From contig CAZJQZ010000025.1 in NCBI GenBank assembly GCA_964548045.1, forward strand, positions 1 to 23,315: a stretch of DNA of 23,315 nt, given 5' to 3'. Shown here one piece after another: positions 1 through 7,292 of this stretch. Under the pieces are notes generated by a model that was given only the letters and a program-made list of their open reading frames with translations, searched no databases and was not told the origin of the DNA. Source of the stretch: JBGLNL01 sp964548045 (GTDB lineage: Bacteria > Chloroflexota > Dehalococcoidia > SZUA-161 > SpSt-899). A program made the translations under genes and the position numbers. Position 1 is the stretch's first letter. Every line of letters begins with the position of its first letter.

Positions 1-19
1 CTGTTGTCTTCTTGCCGTC

Positions 20-49
20 ATTATACGCTCTTACATATCCCAAACACAA
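20..49 (-). promoter_or_regulatory. Candidate sigma-70 promoter firing leftward out of the window
   Basis: On the minus strand a perfect -10 hexamer TATAAT (plus 20-25) lies 18 nt from a weak -35, TTGTGT (plus 44-49). Transcription would leave the window to the left, so the target gene cannot be seen. The -10 match is strong and the -35 poor. Confidence 0.3.
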
Positions 50-57
50 CCCGGAAA

Positions 58-130
58 GCAGGGCGGGCTCTCGCCCACCGATAGGAATTACCACTTTGCA
101 GCGTATTGAAGGACTGGAAACCCGCCCTGC
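58..130. repeat. Inverted repeat GCAGGGCGGG / CCCGCCCTGC
   Basis: Ten-base arms at 58-67 and 121-130 are perfect reverse complements around a 53-nt interior. The element sits directly beyond the stop codon of the gene remnant at 139-291. It has no U-tract, so it is not a standard intrinsic terminator. It resembles the GC-rich intergenic palindromes elsewhere in the window and may be a dispersed repeat. Only one copy is visible here. Confidence 0.5.
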
Positions 131-138
131 GGAGGTAT

Positions 139-291
139 TCAGGGAACCGGCCCGAACCCCAGTTTCTCCAGCCACTGGGGCTTATCCCCCAGCGCCACCC
201 GGGCAATGACCCTGAAATCGGCGATCCACTGATCCAGTTCATCCAGTTTGTCATCGCGCTCCCTGGTGATGAAGTTCTCCCTCGGAAGCCT
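139..291 (-). pseudogene. Remnant of a gene: C-terminal 50 codons only
   Basis: On the minus strand a 50-codon frame runs from just after an in-frame TAA (plus 292-294) to a TGA at 139-141. It reads as a convincing protein C-terminus: a charged amphipathic stretch (ERDDKLDELDQWIADF), then IARVALGDKPQ and WLEKLGFGPVP. This 'IARxAL..PQ.LEKLG' ending is a pattern I associate with the tails of conserved bacterial proteins of unknown function, but I cannot name the family. No ATG, GTG or TTG start with a ribosome site lies in the open stretch, so the 5' part has been lost. A much longer overlapping frame (21-314, minus) is low-complexity W/G/R/S-rich and looks like a shadow. Confidence 0.5.
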
Positions 292-321
292 TTAAAACGA
301 GTGCATCCGACCATCTCGTTA

Positions 322-330
322 TGCTATAAT
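322..330 (+). promoter_or_regulatory. Extended -10 promoter of the FAD/Fe-S/acyl-CoA cluster
   Basis: TGC precedes a perfect TATAAT (325-330), the extended -10 form that can work without a good -35; none is seen 16-18 nt upstream. The predicted start is near 337, giving a leader of about 93 nt to the GTG at 430. Six-base arms AACGAG (296-301) and CTCGTT (315-320) flank the -35 zone and could be an operator, but arms this short arise often by chance. Confidence 0.5.
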
Positions 331-339
331 TCTCTTTTG

Positions 340-363
340 GGGGCAAGGCCCTGGCCTTGCCCC
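340..363. repeat. Perfect 11-bp palindrome just downstream of the predicted transcription start
   Basis: GGGGCAAGGCC (340-350) and GGCCTTGCCCC (353-363) are exact reverse complements separated by CT. In RNA the innermost pairs would open to form a normal loop. The element lies in the 5' leader of the cluster, starting a few bases after the predicted transcription start. There is no U-run after it, so it is more likely an intergenic repeat or mRNA-stabilising hairpin than a terminator. Confidence 0.6.
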
Positions 364-400
364 TTACAATGGAATATCCAGGTTATCCCATTCGCATTTT

Positions 401-422
401 CCTGAATTTTTCAGGAGGGAGG
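401..422 (+). promoter_or_regulatory. Small hairpin abutting the ribosome binding site of the first oxidase gene
   Basis: CCTGAA (401-406) and TTCAGG (410-415) form a 6-bp stem with a TTT loop. Its last bases overlap the purine tract, in which GGGAGG (417-422) sits 7 nt before the GTG start at 430. This spacing supports the GTG start. The hairpin could tune initiation. Confidence 0.45.
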
Positions 423-429
423 ACAGTCC

Positions 430-1890
430 GTGAGCATAAAGACAAAACTGGTCAAGATTGTCGGGGAAAAAGGTGTTATCGATGATCCATCCAAGATGAA
501 AGCCTATATCGAAGGTAACAATCTCGATCCCTCGCGAGCGCCAAACTACGTTGTTAAGGTAAAGAGCGCAGCCGAAGTTCAAAAGCTGGTTGAACTCGCC
601 AACAAGGAAGGTTTTCCTTTAGTACCCTGTAGTTCCGGTATTCATTTCAACGGAAACGCGGTAGCTAATCAGGGAGGCATAATAGTTGACCTGAGCCCAA
701 TGAAGAAGGTTGTGGAATTCGATGAGCGCAACCGCAAGGTCTTGATTGAGCCCGGCGTAACTTTCAAGGAACTGGGCGCCAGGTTAAAGAAAAAGCAGGC
801 AATGACCATGAACCCCCTCTTGCCCCACGCCAGAAGCGCTGTGGTGACATCATGCCTGGAACGGCAACCGGCTTTGAATCCCCAGTTCGAATATGGCGAA
901 CCTGTCTCCTCGATGGAGATGGTCTGGCCAACCGGAGAGTTGTTCCGAACCGGTACTGCCAGTTCAGTCGGATACCCCAAGAACTTTGCTGACGGCGGAT
1001 ATCCCTACGGCCCCGGCCCGATCGATCCCATCCGGTTGCTTCAGGGTGCTCAGGGCACTATGGGGGTCGTCACCTGGGCCAATATCAAAACCGAGTATTT
1101 GCCGCCGGTCAACAAATCGTTCTTCATCGGTTTTAACAGCATGGAAACCATGGTTGAAGCCATTTACGCCATCCAGCGCAGAAGGATCGGGCACGAATGT
1201 CTGGCTCTGGATAACTTGAACCTGTCAACTATTCTCGCTAAGAATATGAACAATGATTTTCCAAAGCTGCAGAAGGCTTTACCCCCATGGGGAGTGATCC
1301 TCATCCTCGGTGGAGGCAGATGGTTCCCCGAAGAGAAGATCGCCTTTCAGGAAGAGGCTCTGCGTGAATTGCAGGCCAATGTCTTCCCGGATTCGCCGCT
1401 GGCGGAAGTGATCCCCGAGTACGGTTCCACCCGAACCCTGCCGGATCTGCTGCGCAATCCGTGGCCGGAAAATGAAATCTACTGGAAATGGCGAAATCTG
1501 GGCGCCTGCCAGGATATGTTCTTTATCACCACACTGGATAGAGCCCCTCTGTGCGTAGATGTCATCAACCTGGCTGCAGAGGCGTGCGGATTCGATACTG
1601 CCGATCTTGGCATGTACATCCAGCCAATCGAAAATGCCTCGGCAGCGCATGTGGAATTCAACTTCTACTACAACCCGGATGATGCCGAGGAAGTAGCCAT
1701 GGTCAGGACAGCCTATACCGCGGCCATCGAAGAAGCGCTCAAGCTGGAAGCGCACTTCTCTCGGCCATACGGAAAGATCATGTCCTCTCTGGTCTATGAG
1801 AAAGCGGGAAGCTACACTCAATTGCTCAAGCAGACCAAGGATATCTTCGATCCCAATCACATTCTGAATCCGGGGAAGCTCTGCTTCTAA
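430..1890 (+). CDS. FAD-binding oxidase subunit (GlcD-like, PCMH-type)
   Basis: This 486-residue protein is a flavin dehydrogenase of the FAD_binding_4 (PCMH/VAO) superfamily, which includes glycolate and D-lactate dehydrogenase subunits. The FAD domain spans about 37-220: an N-terminal alpha/beta part (residues 37-66), a pyrophosphate-binding stretch SSGIHFNGNAV with His72 in the loop that carries covalent FAD in some relatives, IVDLSPMKKV, and QGTMGVVTWANI near 210. The C-terminus has the family's closing signature, DPNHILNPGKLCF. There is no signal peptide or membrane segment. The GTG start is supported by GGGAGG 7 nt upstream. Its stop lies 15 nt before the Fe-S gene, so the two are probably subunits of one complex. 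The substrate, expected to be a hydroxy acid or similar, cannot be read from the sequence. Confidence 0.85.
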   Translation: MSIKTKLVKIVGEKGVIDDPSKMKAYIEGNNLDPSRAPNYVVKVKSAAEVQKLVELANKEGFPLVPCSSGIHFNGNAVANQGGIIVDLSPMKKVVEFDERNRKVLIEPGVTFKELGARLKKKQAMTMNPLLPHARSAVVTSCLERQPALNPQFEYGEPVSSMEMVWPTGELFRTGTASSVGYPKNFADGGYPYGPGPIDPIRLLQGAQGTMGVVTWANIKTEYLPPVNKSFFIGFNSMETMVEAIYAIQRRRIGHECLALDNLNLSTILAKNMNNDFPKLQKALPPWGVILILGGGRWFPEEKIAFQEEALRELQANVFPDSPLAEVIPEYGSTRTLPDLLRNPWPENEIYWKWRNLGACQDMFFITTLDRAPLCVDVINLAAEACGFDTADLGMYIQPIENASAAHVEFNFYYNPDDAEEVAMVRTAYTAAIEEALKLEAHFSRPYGKIMSSLVYEKAGSYTQLLKQTKDIFDPNHILNPGKLCF

Positions 1891-1905
1891 GGAGGTATAA
1901 TTCAC

Positions 1906-3273
1906 ATGGCCAGAGCGAAATCAGTGAAAACCAAAACAAAAAAACCAACTGCCCAAAAAGCAGTTGCCAGCAAGGCAACCAAAGCCAAAACCACCATCCC
2001 TCAACTGGAAGATTACCACTGGGATGCGCTCAACTGTTGCGGATGCAAGGGCTGCATCTGGGTTGACCACGTCTACTGTACCGGAGTTAAATACGGGCAG
2101 CGATGTCCCAGCGTTCATGAGTATGAACTCGATACCTACTCCGCTATCGGGCGCAACAAGCTTGCCCTGGGATTGCTGGACGGCACATTCGAGTTCAACG
2201 AAACAACCCTTGATATCATCTACAAATGCTGCCTGTGCGGAGCCTGCGATGTAGGGTGCAAACGAAACCTGGATCTCGATCCCGGAATGGTCCTGGAAAC
2301 CCTCCGTATACGTGCAGTGGAGGAGGGGAAGGCCCCACTTCCGGCACACAAGAAAGTCACCGACAAGATTACCAGTAGCGGCAATCGTTACGGTTCTTCA
2401 GCCGGAAGCCGGGCCAACTGGTTGCCCAAGGGCATCAAAACATCCAAAAACCCGGAGATGGTCTATTTCGTCGGATGCAACAGTTCCTATAAAGATAAGA
2501 ATATCGCAGTAGCTACCGCGGGAATTCTGGATGCCGCCAAAGTGAAATGGGCGCTGTTCCCTGAAGAGGCCTGTTGCGGTCATCCCTATTATGTGGCCGG
2601 AATGGCTGATGAGACTCTCAAACAGGCCAAACGCAACATTGCCGCGCTTAAGAAATCCGGAGCCAAAACCATCGTTACCAGTTGCGCCGAATGCTACAAA
2701 ACCTGGAAAGTTGATTATCCCAAACTGATGGACAAACCCACCGAGAAGATGGGATACAACGTGATTCATATAACCGAGTTAGCCGCTGAGAAGATCGCTG
2801 CGGGCAAGCTCAAACCCACACATTCTATCAACTTGAAAATCGCCTATCATGATCCCTGCAACCTGGCACGGCTCAGCGATGACTGGGTTCCCTGGCACGG
2901 AACACGTGGTAAGTGGGGCGTTACCGAACCACCGAAGCAATATCGCCGGGGATCGGATGTGCCCTACCAGCCGGCCCGCGATATTCTCAATGCAATTCCG
3001 GGATTGGAACTTACCGAGTTCTTCAGAATTAAAGAGAACGCCATGTGCTGTGGAGCCGGCGGAGGAGTAGCAGAGGCTTACCCTGAAATGGCCCGCAACA
3101 CCGCCGATCATCGGCTGGAAGAAGCGCAGGATATCGGAGCCGAAGCAATCGCCAGCGCCTGTCCGTACTGCAATGACAACCTCTCTTATGCAGCCGCTGA
3201 TCGAGACCGGCCAATTGGGGTCTACGATGTAACCGAGTTGCTCTACGCATCACTCACAGGAAGGGGGATATAA
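1906..3273 (+). CDS. Fe-S oxidoreductase with two CCG domains (GlcF/HdrB/HdrD-like)
   Basis: This 455-residue electron-transfer protein has two N-terminal 4Fe-4S motifs, C44-x2-C47-x2-C50-x16-C67-P and C108-x2-C111-x2-C114-x3-C118. Two CCG (cysteine-rich) domains follow. The first, C191-x31-CC(223-224)-x35-C260-x2-C263, fits the signature of HdrB, where it holds non-cubane 4Fe-4S clusters. The second, C318-x62-CC(381-382)-x36-C419-x2-C422, has an extended first spacer. Residues 1-30 form a Lys/Ala/Thr-rich basic tail that is probably disordered. No membrane helix is visible, so membrane attachment would need another subunit. An AAGGAGG site precedes the ATG, and the stop overlaps the next start by one base (TAATG). 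It presumably takes electrons from the two neighbouring flavoproteins, as GlcF does with GlcD and GlcE. Confidence 0.85.
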   Translation: MARAKSVKTKTKKPTAQKAVASKATKAKTTIPQLEDYHWDALNCCGCKGCIWVDHVYCTGVKYGQRCPSVHEYELDTYSAIGRNKLALGLLDGTFEFNETTLDIIYKCCLCGACDVGCKRNLDLDPGMVLETLRIRAVEEGKAPLPAHKKVTDKITSSGNRYGSSAGSRANWLPKGIKTSKNPEMVYFVGCNSSYKDKNIAVATAGILDAAKVKWALFPEEACCGHPYYVAGMADETLKQAKRNIAALKKSGAKTIVTSCAECYKTWKVDYPKLMDKPTEKMGYNVIHITELAAEKIAAGKLKPTHSINLKIAYHDPCNLARLSDDWVPWHGTRGKWGVTEPPKQYRRGSDVPYQPARDILNAIPGLELTEFFRIKENAMCCGAGGGVAEAYPEMARNTADHRLEEAQDIGAEAIASACPYCNDNLSYAAADRDRPIGVYDVTELLYASLTGRGI

Positions 3274-4862
3274 TGATTCCTCAAGAAGCATATGAAGCCA
3301 TAGAACAGGTAGTCGGCTCGAAATACATCTCCCAGGAACCGGAGGTCTGCCGGGCCTATACACTCAAAGACCGGGGATTCCATACCTCTGAAGCCCGGGT
3401 TTTAGGAAAGGACCCCGTGTGTGTTGTGCTGCCCGGGACTACTGAAGAAGTACAGCAGATCGTAAAAATAGCCAATCGATACAAGATCGGTTACACTCCG
3501 TCAAGCACCCTGTGGTTCCCACAGGCAGGCCCCCGATTTGATGACTGTCTGTTCCTCGATCTCAAACGCTTCACCTCGCTGGAGATTGATCCCAAAAACA
3601 TGAATGCCACCTGCGGCACTGGCGTCATTTTCGCTCAGCTTCAGGCCGAGGCATTGCAATACGGTCTATATACTATGACGCCAGGGGGTGGCTCACAGGT
3701 GGGTGTGGTTCCCAACCACCTGATCTGGAGCTTCTCGCCCCTGACCTACCGCGTAGGCATGGCCAATCGCCGTATCATGGGATGTGAGTGGATTCTTCCC
3801 AGCGGCGAAGTTGTGCGCTTAGGCTCGCTGGCCAGCGGTGACGATCCATTCTGGGGTGAAGGAATCGGGCCTGATCTGCGTGGTATCTTAAGGGGAAGCA
3901 TCGGATGGTTTGGTTCGCTGGGAATTGTTACTAAAATGTGCGTCAAGCTGTTCCCGTTTCATCACGAACCGCTCCCTCCAACAGGCATCACCCCTAACAC
4001 ATTCCTGAAATTCCCGGAGCATCGGATGAAGTGGTACAATTTCACCTGCCCTTCAAAGGAAGCTTTGATTGAGTTCATGTACGATCTGGGCCATGCTGAG
4101 ATTGCGGCTGCGGCCACTCGTGTTCCGGTAGCCTGGCGATACATTGCCAAGGCAGAATCGAAAGAGGATTTCTGGGAAAGATGGAATCAGTCGGAAGGCA
4201 AGCACGAAGAAGTGACTGGCTCACACGTTTTGCGCGTGTTGCTCATCGGTTACACATCAGCCAAACAACTTGAGTACGAAGAGAAAGTGCTGATGGCCAT
4301 CGCCGAGTCACGGGGGGCAACGCACCGGCGCACCTTCCAGGGTGACCAGTCATGGATGCAGAGTGCCGATTCCGTATCAATGTGGTGGCTCACCGGCGCG
4401 TTCATGTCTGTCACCGGACAAGTGGATACTATCGACTGCGGCATAAAAACTGGTATGGAGTTCGCTAAGTTGAAAGCCAAATATACCTTGCCCATCATGC
4501 CGGACTACGGCGATCAGGGATGGTTCCAGTCCAACGATTTCGGGCACAGCGGATATTTGGAATTTTTGAATTACTGGGATCCGAACGATACCGATAAGAT
4601 GATTCACCGTATGGATGAATACTATCAGATTGCCGGGCCCAAACTGCTCATTAAGAGTGGCGCTTTGAGCTTCTTCATTCAGACCGATAGCCCGCTCACA
4701 CTGGATGGGCCAAACTATGGGCCAAATTACGATAAGTTCGCCAGAAAAGTGAAGGATGCTCTTGACCCGCAGTACAACTGCAATCCGCCCGGAATTCTTG
4801 ATGTTATTGACGAAGTGGTGGATAAAGCACCGTGGCTTAAGAAGAAAAAGGATTGGGATTAG
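3273..4862 (+). CDS. Second FAD-binding oxidase subunit (GlcD/vanillyl-alcohol-oxidase-like)
   Basis: This 529-residue protein is another FAD_binding_4 flavoprotein, more divergent than the one at 430-1890. The FAD domain covers roughly 48-240. It shows the N-terminal part PVCVVLPGTTEEVQQIVKIANRY (residues about 48-70), then TPSSTLWFPQAG where the usual GGG/GGH loop lies, and a GSIGWFGSLGIVTKMCVKLFP segment that ends the domain. The C-terminus DPQYNCNPPGILD is a variant of the usual DPxxxxNPG ending. Translation is coupled to the Fe-S gene by a one-base stop/start overlap. Two flavoproteins around one CCG protein mirror GlcD-GlcF-GlcE, but this one is much longer than a typical GlcE and keeps a full substrate-domain length, so it may be catalytic in its own right. 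Confidence 0.82.
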   Translation: MIPQEAYEAIEQVVGSKYISQEPEVCRAYTLKDRGFHTSEARVLGKDPVCVVLPGTTEEVQQIVKIANRYKIGYTPSSTLWFPQAGPRFDDCLFLDLKRFTSLEIDPKNMNATCGTGVIFAQLQAEALQYGLYTMTPGGGSQVGVVPNHLIWSFSPLTYRVGMANRRIMGCEWILPSGEVVRLGSLASGDDPFWGEGIGPDLRGILRGSIGWFGSLGIVTKMCVKLFPFHHEPLPPTGITPNTFLKFPEHRMKWYNFTCPSKEALIEFMYDLGHAEIAAAATRVPVAWRYIAKAESKEDFWERWNQSEGKHEEVTGSHVLRVLLIGYTSAKQLEYEEKVLMAIAESRGATHRRTFQGDQSWMQSADSVSMWWLTGAFMSVTGQVDTIDCGIKTGMEFAKLKAKYTLPIMPDYGDQGWFQSNDFGHSGYLEFLNYWDPNDTDKMIHRMDEYYQIAGPKLLIKSGALSFFIQTDSPLTLDGPNYGPNYDKFARKVKDALDPQYNCNPPGILDVIDEVVDKAPWLKKKKDWD

Positions 4863-4863
4863 A

Positions 4864-4896
4864 AATCCCCCTGTGTCCCCCTTAAAAAGGGGGATT
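4864..4896. repeat. AATCCCCC / GGGGGATT palindromic element
   Basis: Arms AATCCCCC (4864-4871) and GGGGGATT (4889-4896) flank an inner C-rich run that can instead form CCCCCTT (4877-4883) with AAGGGGG (4887-4893). The two foldings exclude each other. A related element occurs at 8608-8638. It starts two bases after the upstream stop codon, so it may also trim or stabilise the operon mRNA. Confidence 0.6.
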
Positions 4897-4903
4897 GAAT
4901 ATC

Positions 4904-4937
4904 CCTCTCCCTTGAGGGAGAGGTTAGGTGAGGGTGA
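4904..4937 (+). repeat. 34-nt dispersed repeat, copy 1
   Basis: The unit begins with the palindrome CCTCTCCCT-TG-AGGGAGAGG (4904-4923) and continues TTAGGTGAGGGTGA. A copy identical at 33 of 34 positions lies in the opposite orientation at 7293-7326. Near identity in non-coding DNA indicates a mobile or recently copied intergenic repeat of REP/MITE type. No transposase is nearby. Confidence 0.75.
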
Positions 4938-4958
4938 TAAACACAAAGGAGATTACTA

Positions 4959-5636
4959 ATGACTGAACCGTTTAAACGAGTAGATTACGAGGAAATCGCG
5001 CCGCGGCTGGGCTCCAGCTGCATGCCCGAAGACCTGCCCTATTTCACCGACGAAGAAAATGCCTTCCGAATGGAAGTGCGTGATTTTGCTATCAAGGAAG
5101 TCCTGCCGCACGTCGATGAGATTGATAGGATGCAGGATAAGAAACGAACCGTCGAGATCGGAAAGAAAGCGGCGGCAGCAGGTTATTCCAACCAGATGAT
5201 CCCTAAAGAGTGGGGTGGCGGCGGGCGCGACTGCACCGCCGAACTGATCGCGATGGAAGAGCTGGCAGCACCCGGCTGGGTAGCTCAGTCATACATTGTT
5301 CCCACTTGCACCTTTTTGGCGATGCCTATCTACATGCACGGCACCGAAGAACAAAAGAAAAATGTCATGATGGGATTGCTCAAGGGCGAGTATGTCGGCG
5401 GCATGGGCATGACCGAACCGTCAGCCGGTTCGAACGTGGGCGGAACCGAGACCACCGCCGTGAGAGATGGCGATGACTGGATTCTTAACGGGCAGAAGCG
5501 ATTCATCGGAAACGGGAGTCAAGCTGATTATCTCCTGATGTATGCATTGACCGATCCTGAAGCTAAAACCAGCAAAAAACTGACATCATTCATACTTGAT
5601 ACCAAAACGCCCGGCTTCTCAGTGGTGAAGGATTAA
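4959..5636 (+). CDS. Acyl-CoA dehydrogenase, N-terminal half (gene interrupted by two TAA codons)
   Basis: These 225 residues form the N-terminal helical domain and most of the beta domain of an acyl-CoA dehydrogenase, an FAD enzyme that forms the alpha,beta double bond of acyl-CoAs and passes electrons to ETF. The FAD/substrate segment GMGMTEPSAGSNVGG (148-162) and the flavin-contacting FIGNGSQADY (182-191) are intact. The frame ends at TAA TAA (5634-5639) and then continues in the same frame into the C-terminal half at 5643. Together the halves make about 413 codons, a normal full length, so nothing has been deleted. AAAGGAG precedes the ATG. It may be a recent pseudogene, a two-polypeptide enzyme, or a sequencing or assembly error. 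Confidence 0.8.
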   Translation: MTEPFKRVDYEEIAPRLGSSCMPEDLPYFTDEENAFRMEVRDFAIKEVLPHVDEIDRMQDKKRTVEIGKKAAAAGYSNQMIPKEWGGGGRDCTAELIAMEELAAPGWVAQSYIVPTCTFLAMPIYMHGTEEQKKNVMMGLLKGEYVGGMGMTEPSAGSNVGGTETTAVRDGDDWILNGQKRFIGNGSQADYLLMYALTDPEAKTSKKLTSFILDTKTPGFSVVKD

Positions 5637-5642
5637 TAACTG

Positions 5643-6200
5643 ATGGGTGTGGGTGGGATGGCACTTTCCTGGCTGAAACTGGAAAACGTGCGGATTCCGG
5701 ATTCCATGCGCCTTGGTGAACAGGGGCAGGGATTCGAGGTCGCCATGAACGAACTCGATCCCGAACGTGCAGCAGCCGGTGGACTCTTCATTGGCCCGAT
5801 GCGAACCGCCTATGAGATTGCAGCCAAGTACTGTACTGAGCGTGAGCAATTCGGCACTACTATCGGCAGGCATCAGGCTATCGGTTTCCGGCTGGCGGAT
5901 ATGTTCATCAAAATAGAGACATCGCGACTTCTGGCATGGCGCTGTGCCAAAACAGTAGACATGCACAAACCTGCCACCAAGGAATCGTCAGCTTTGAAGT
6001 TGTACTCCAGTGAGTGTTGCGTGGATGTCCTGGGAGAAGCTCTTCAGATTATCGGTGGCATAGCCTACACCAAGGATTACCCGATCGAACGATTTATTCG
6101 GGATGCAAGGGTTTACACTCTGTTCGGCGGCACCAGCGAGATGCAGCGAATGATTATTTCACGCACTATCTTAGGACAGGCTGCCAGGTGGATGAGATAA
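5643..6200 (+). CDS. Acyl-CoA dehydrogenase, C-terminal half
   Basis: These 185 residues supply the end of the beta domain (MGVGGMALSWLKLENVRIP) and the C-terminal four-helix domain. Dimer and FAD contacts are seen in REQFGTTIGRHQAI and in the closing FGGTSEMQRMIISRTIL. The usual YEGT glutamate is replaced by FGGT, and a Glu sits instead in NELDPERAA (E41 of this half). That is the position of the catalytic base in isovaleryl- and long-chain acyl-CoA dehydrogenases, so the active site looks complete. It shares the reading frame of the upstream half. An ATG at 5643 has GAAGGA (5627-5632) 10 nt upstream, so reinitiation is possible. There is no frameshift or other damage. Confidence 0.78.
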   Translation: MGVGGMALSWLKLENVRIPDSMRLGEQGQGFEVAMNELDPERAAAGGLFIGPMRTAYEIAAKYCTEREQFGTTIGRHQAIGFRLADMFIKIETSRLLAWRCAKTVDMHKPATKESSALKLYSSECCVDVLGEALQIIGGIAYTKDYPIERFIRDARVYTLFGGTSEMQRMIISRTILGQAARWMR

Positions 6201-6213
6201 TAGTTGTCAGTTA

Positions 6214-6249
6214 TCGGTTATCAGTGGCCAGTTTCGGTTAGATAACCGA
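6214..6249. repeat. Inverted repeat TCGGTTATC / GATAACCGA
   Basis: Nine-base perfect arms at 6214-6222 and 6241-6249 lie between the dehydrogenase and amidohydrolase genes. The surrounding 70 nt is built of further GTTATCGG- and CAGTTTTCGGTT-like pieces in both orientations. This looks like a degenerate intergenic repeat; no function is evident. Confidence 0.5.
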
Positions 6250-6290
6250 CAGCCAAAAACTGAAAACCGAATGTAATTAAGGAGGAAAAA

Positions 6291-7169
6291 ATGTCAGATG
6301 TACCATGTAAGGAAGTAGGCGCGATCGATGTGATGCAATATCCGTTCACGCCCGAGCAGATCGAGAGATTCTACGGCTCATACGAGATGAACTTGATGAT
6401 CAACTCACTCCTCAAACACGTACCCAAAGAAGGTTACACTCAGGGAGACTGTTCGGTTGAAGAATTCATCAAGCGGATGGATGAGCAGGGCGTGGCCAAG
6501 GTGTTCGTTTGTGGCTGCAAATTCTATTCGTACACCAAGCGTGAGCCGGGCCTGATGTGGACCAATGAAGAAGTTTACGATATTGTTAAAGGGCATCAGG
6601 ACAGGTTAGTTGGGATTGCTGGATATGATCCCTTCAACATCGGCAAGAGCCTGGAAGAACTGGATGTAGCTGTCAAAGAATGGGGATTTAAAGGCGTCTA
6701 CGGGCACTTTATGACCTTTGGTCTGGCCCCGAACGACAAGAAGATGTACCCTCTCTATGCCAAAGCCGGTGAACTGGGTGTCCCTGTTGCCATGCAGCTC
6801 GGTCACGGGATGGAACTATATCCTAATGAGCCGGGGCGGCCTATTTATCTTGACGAAGTGGCCCTCGATTTTCCCGAAACCAACTTCATAGGTTCGCATA
6901 CTGGCTGGCCATGGACCGAGGAAATGGAGGCTATGGCCTGGAAGCATCCTAACGTTTACGTGGATATCGCCGGTCATAACCCGCAATACCTTGCGCCGAA
7001 TATCGTGAACTTCATGAATACACGCGGCCGGGATAAGACCCTGTTCGGTTCCAATGGATGGCCCTGGGCAACGCTCTTTGTCCAGCTTGATAACATGGGA
7101 CTCAAAGACAAGAGCATCCAGATGCTACTGCGCGACAATGCTGTTAAGCTGTATAAGCTCGACGTATAG
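6291..7169 (+). CDS. Amidohydrolase-2 (ACMSD-like TIM-barrel) family protein with degenerate metal site
   Basis: This 292-residue protein has the layout of the amidohydrolase-2 family, whose members are metal-dependent decarboxylases or hydrolases such as ACMSD and gamma-resorcylate decarboxylase. Family landmarks are GIAGYDPF (108-115), WGFKGVYGH (131-139), LGVPVAMQLGHG with H172, and FIGSHTGWPW with H203. Two expected ligands are altered. The strand-1 HxH is replaced at GAIDVMQYP (M15 and Y17 where His is expected), and the late catalytic Asp of the usual GTD motif is Asn255 in LFGSNGWPW. It may use a different metal set, work without metal, or be non-catalytic. AAGGAGG precedes the ATG. 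Its place between a dehydrogenase and a CoA-transferase suggests it acts on an intermediate of the same pathway. Confidence 0.75.
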   Translation: MSDVPCKEVGAIDVMQYPFTPEQIERFYGSYEMNLMINSLLKHVPKEGYTQGDCSVEEFIKRMDEQGVAKVFVCGCKFYSYTKREPGLMWTNEEVYDIVKGHQDRLVGIAGYDPFNIGKSLEELDVAVKEWGFKGVYGHFMTFGLAPNDKKMYPLYAKAGELGVPVAMQLGHGMELYPNEPGRPIYLDEVALDFPETNFIGSHTGWPWTEEMEAMAWKHPNVYVDIAGHNPQYLAPNIVNFMNTRGRDKTLFGSNGWPWATLFVQLDNMGLKDKSIQMLLRDNAVKLYKLDV

Positions 7170-7246
7170 TTAATATCGAGCCATTAATAAAATTTTCTTG
7201 TACTGCGTCCATTTAATATGGTTGCGGTCTTGGTGTTCAAGTAATT

Positions 7247-7269
7247 CTCCCTCCCCTGGCGGGAGGGAG
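7247..7269. repeat. 9-bp G/C-rich hairpin CTCCCTCCC / GGGAGGGAG
   Basis: Perfect arms at 7247-7255 and 7261-7269 surround a five-base loop. It lies in the 179-nt spacer before the CoA-transferase gene, 23 nt upstream of the 34-nt repeat copy. No U-tract follows, so it is more likely a repeat than a terminator. Confidence 0.5.
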
Positions 7270-7292
7270 TTAGAGGGAGGGGGGGATCATTG

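Noticed and set aside
4377..4946. 189-codon minus-strand frame over the end of the second oxidase
   Set aside because: It runs through the intergenic palindrome and antisense to conserved coding sequence, with no recognisable protein pattern.
5634..5639. Recoding of the in-frame stops to selenocysteine or pyrrolysine
   Set aside because: Both codons are TAA, not TGA or TAG, and no SECIS-like element or pyl gene is visible.
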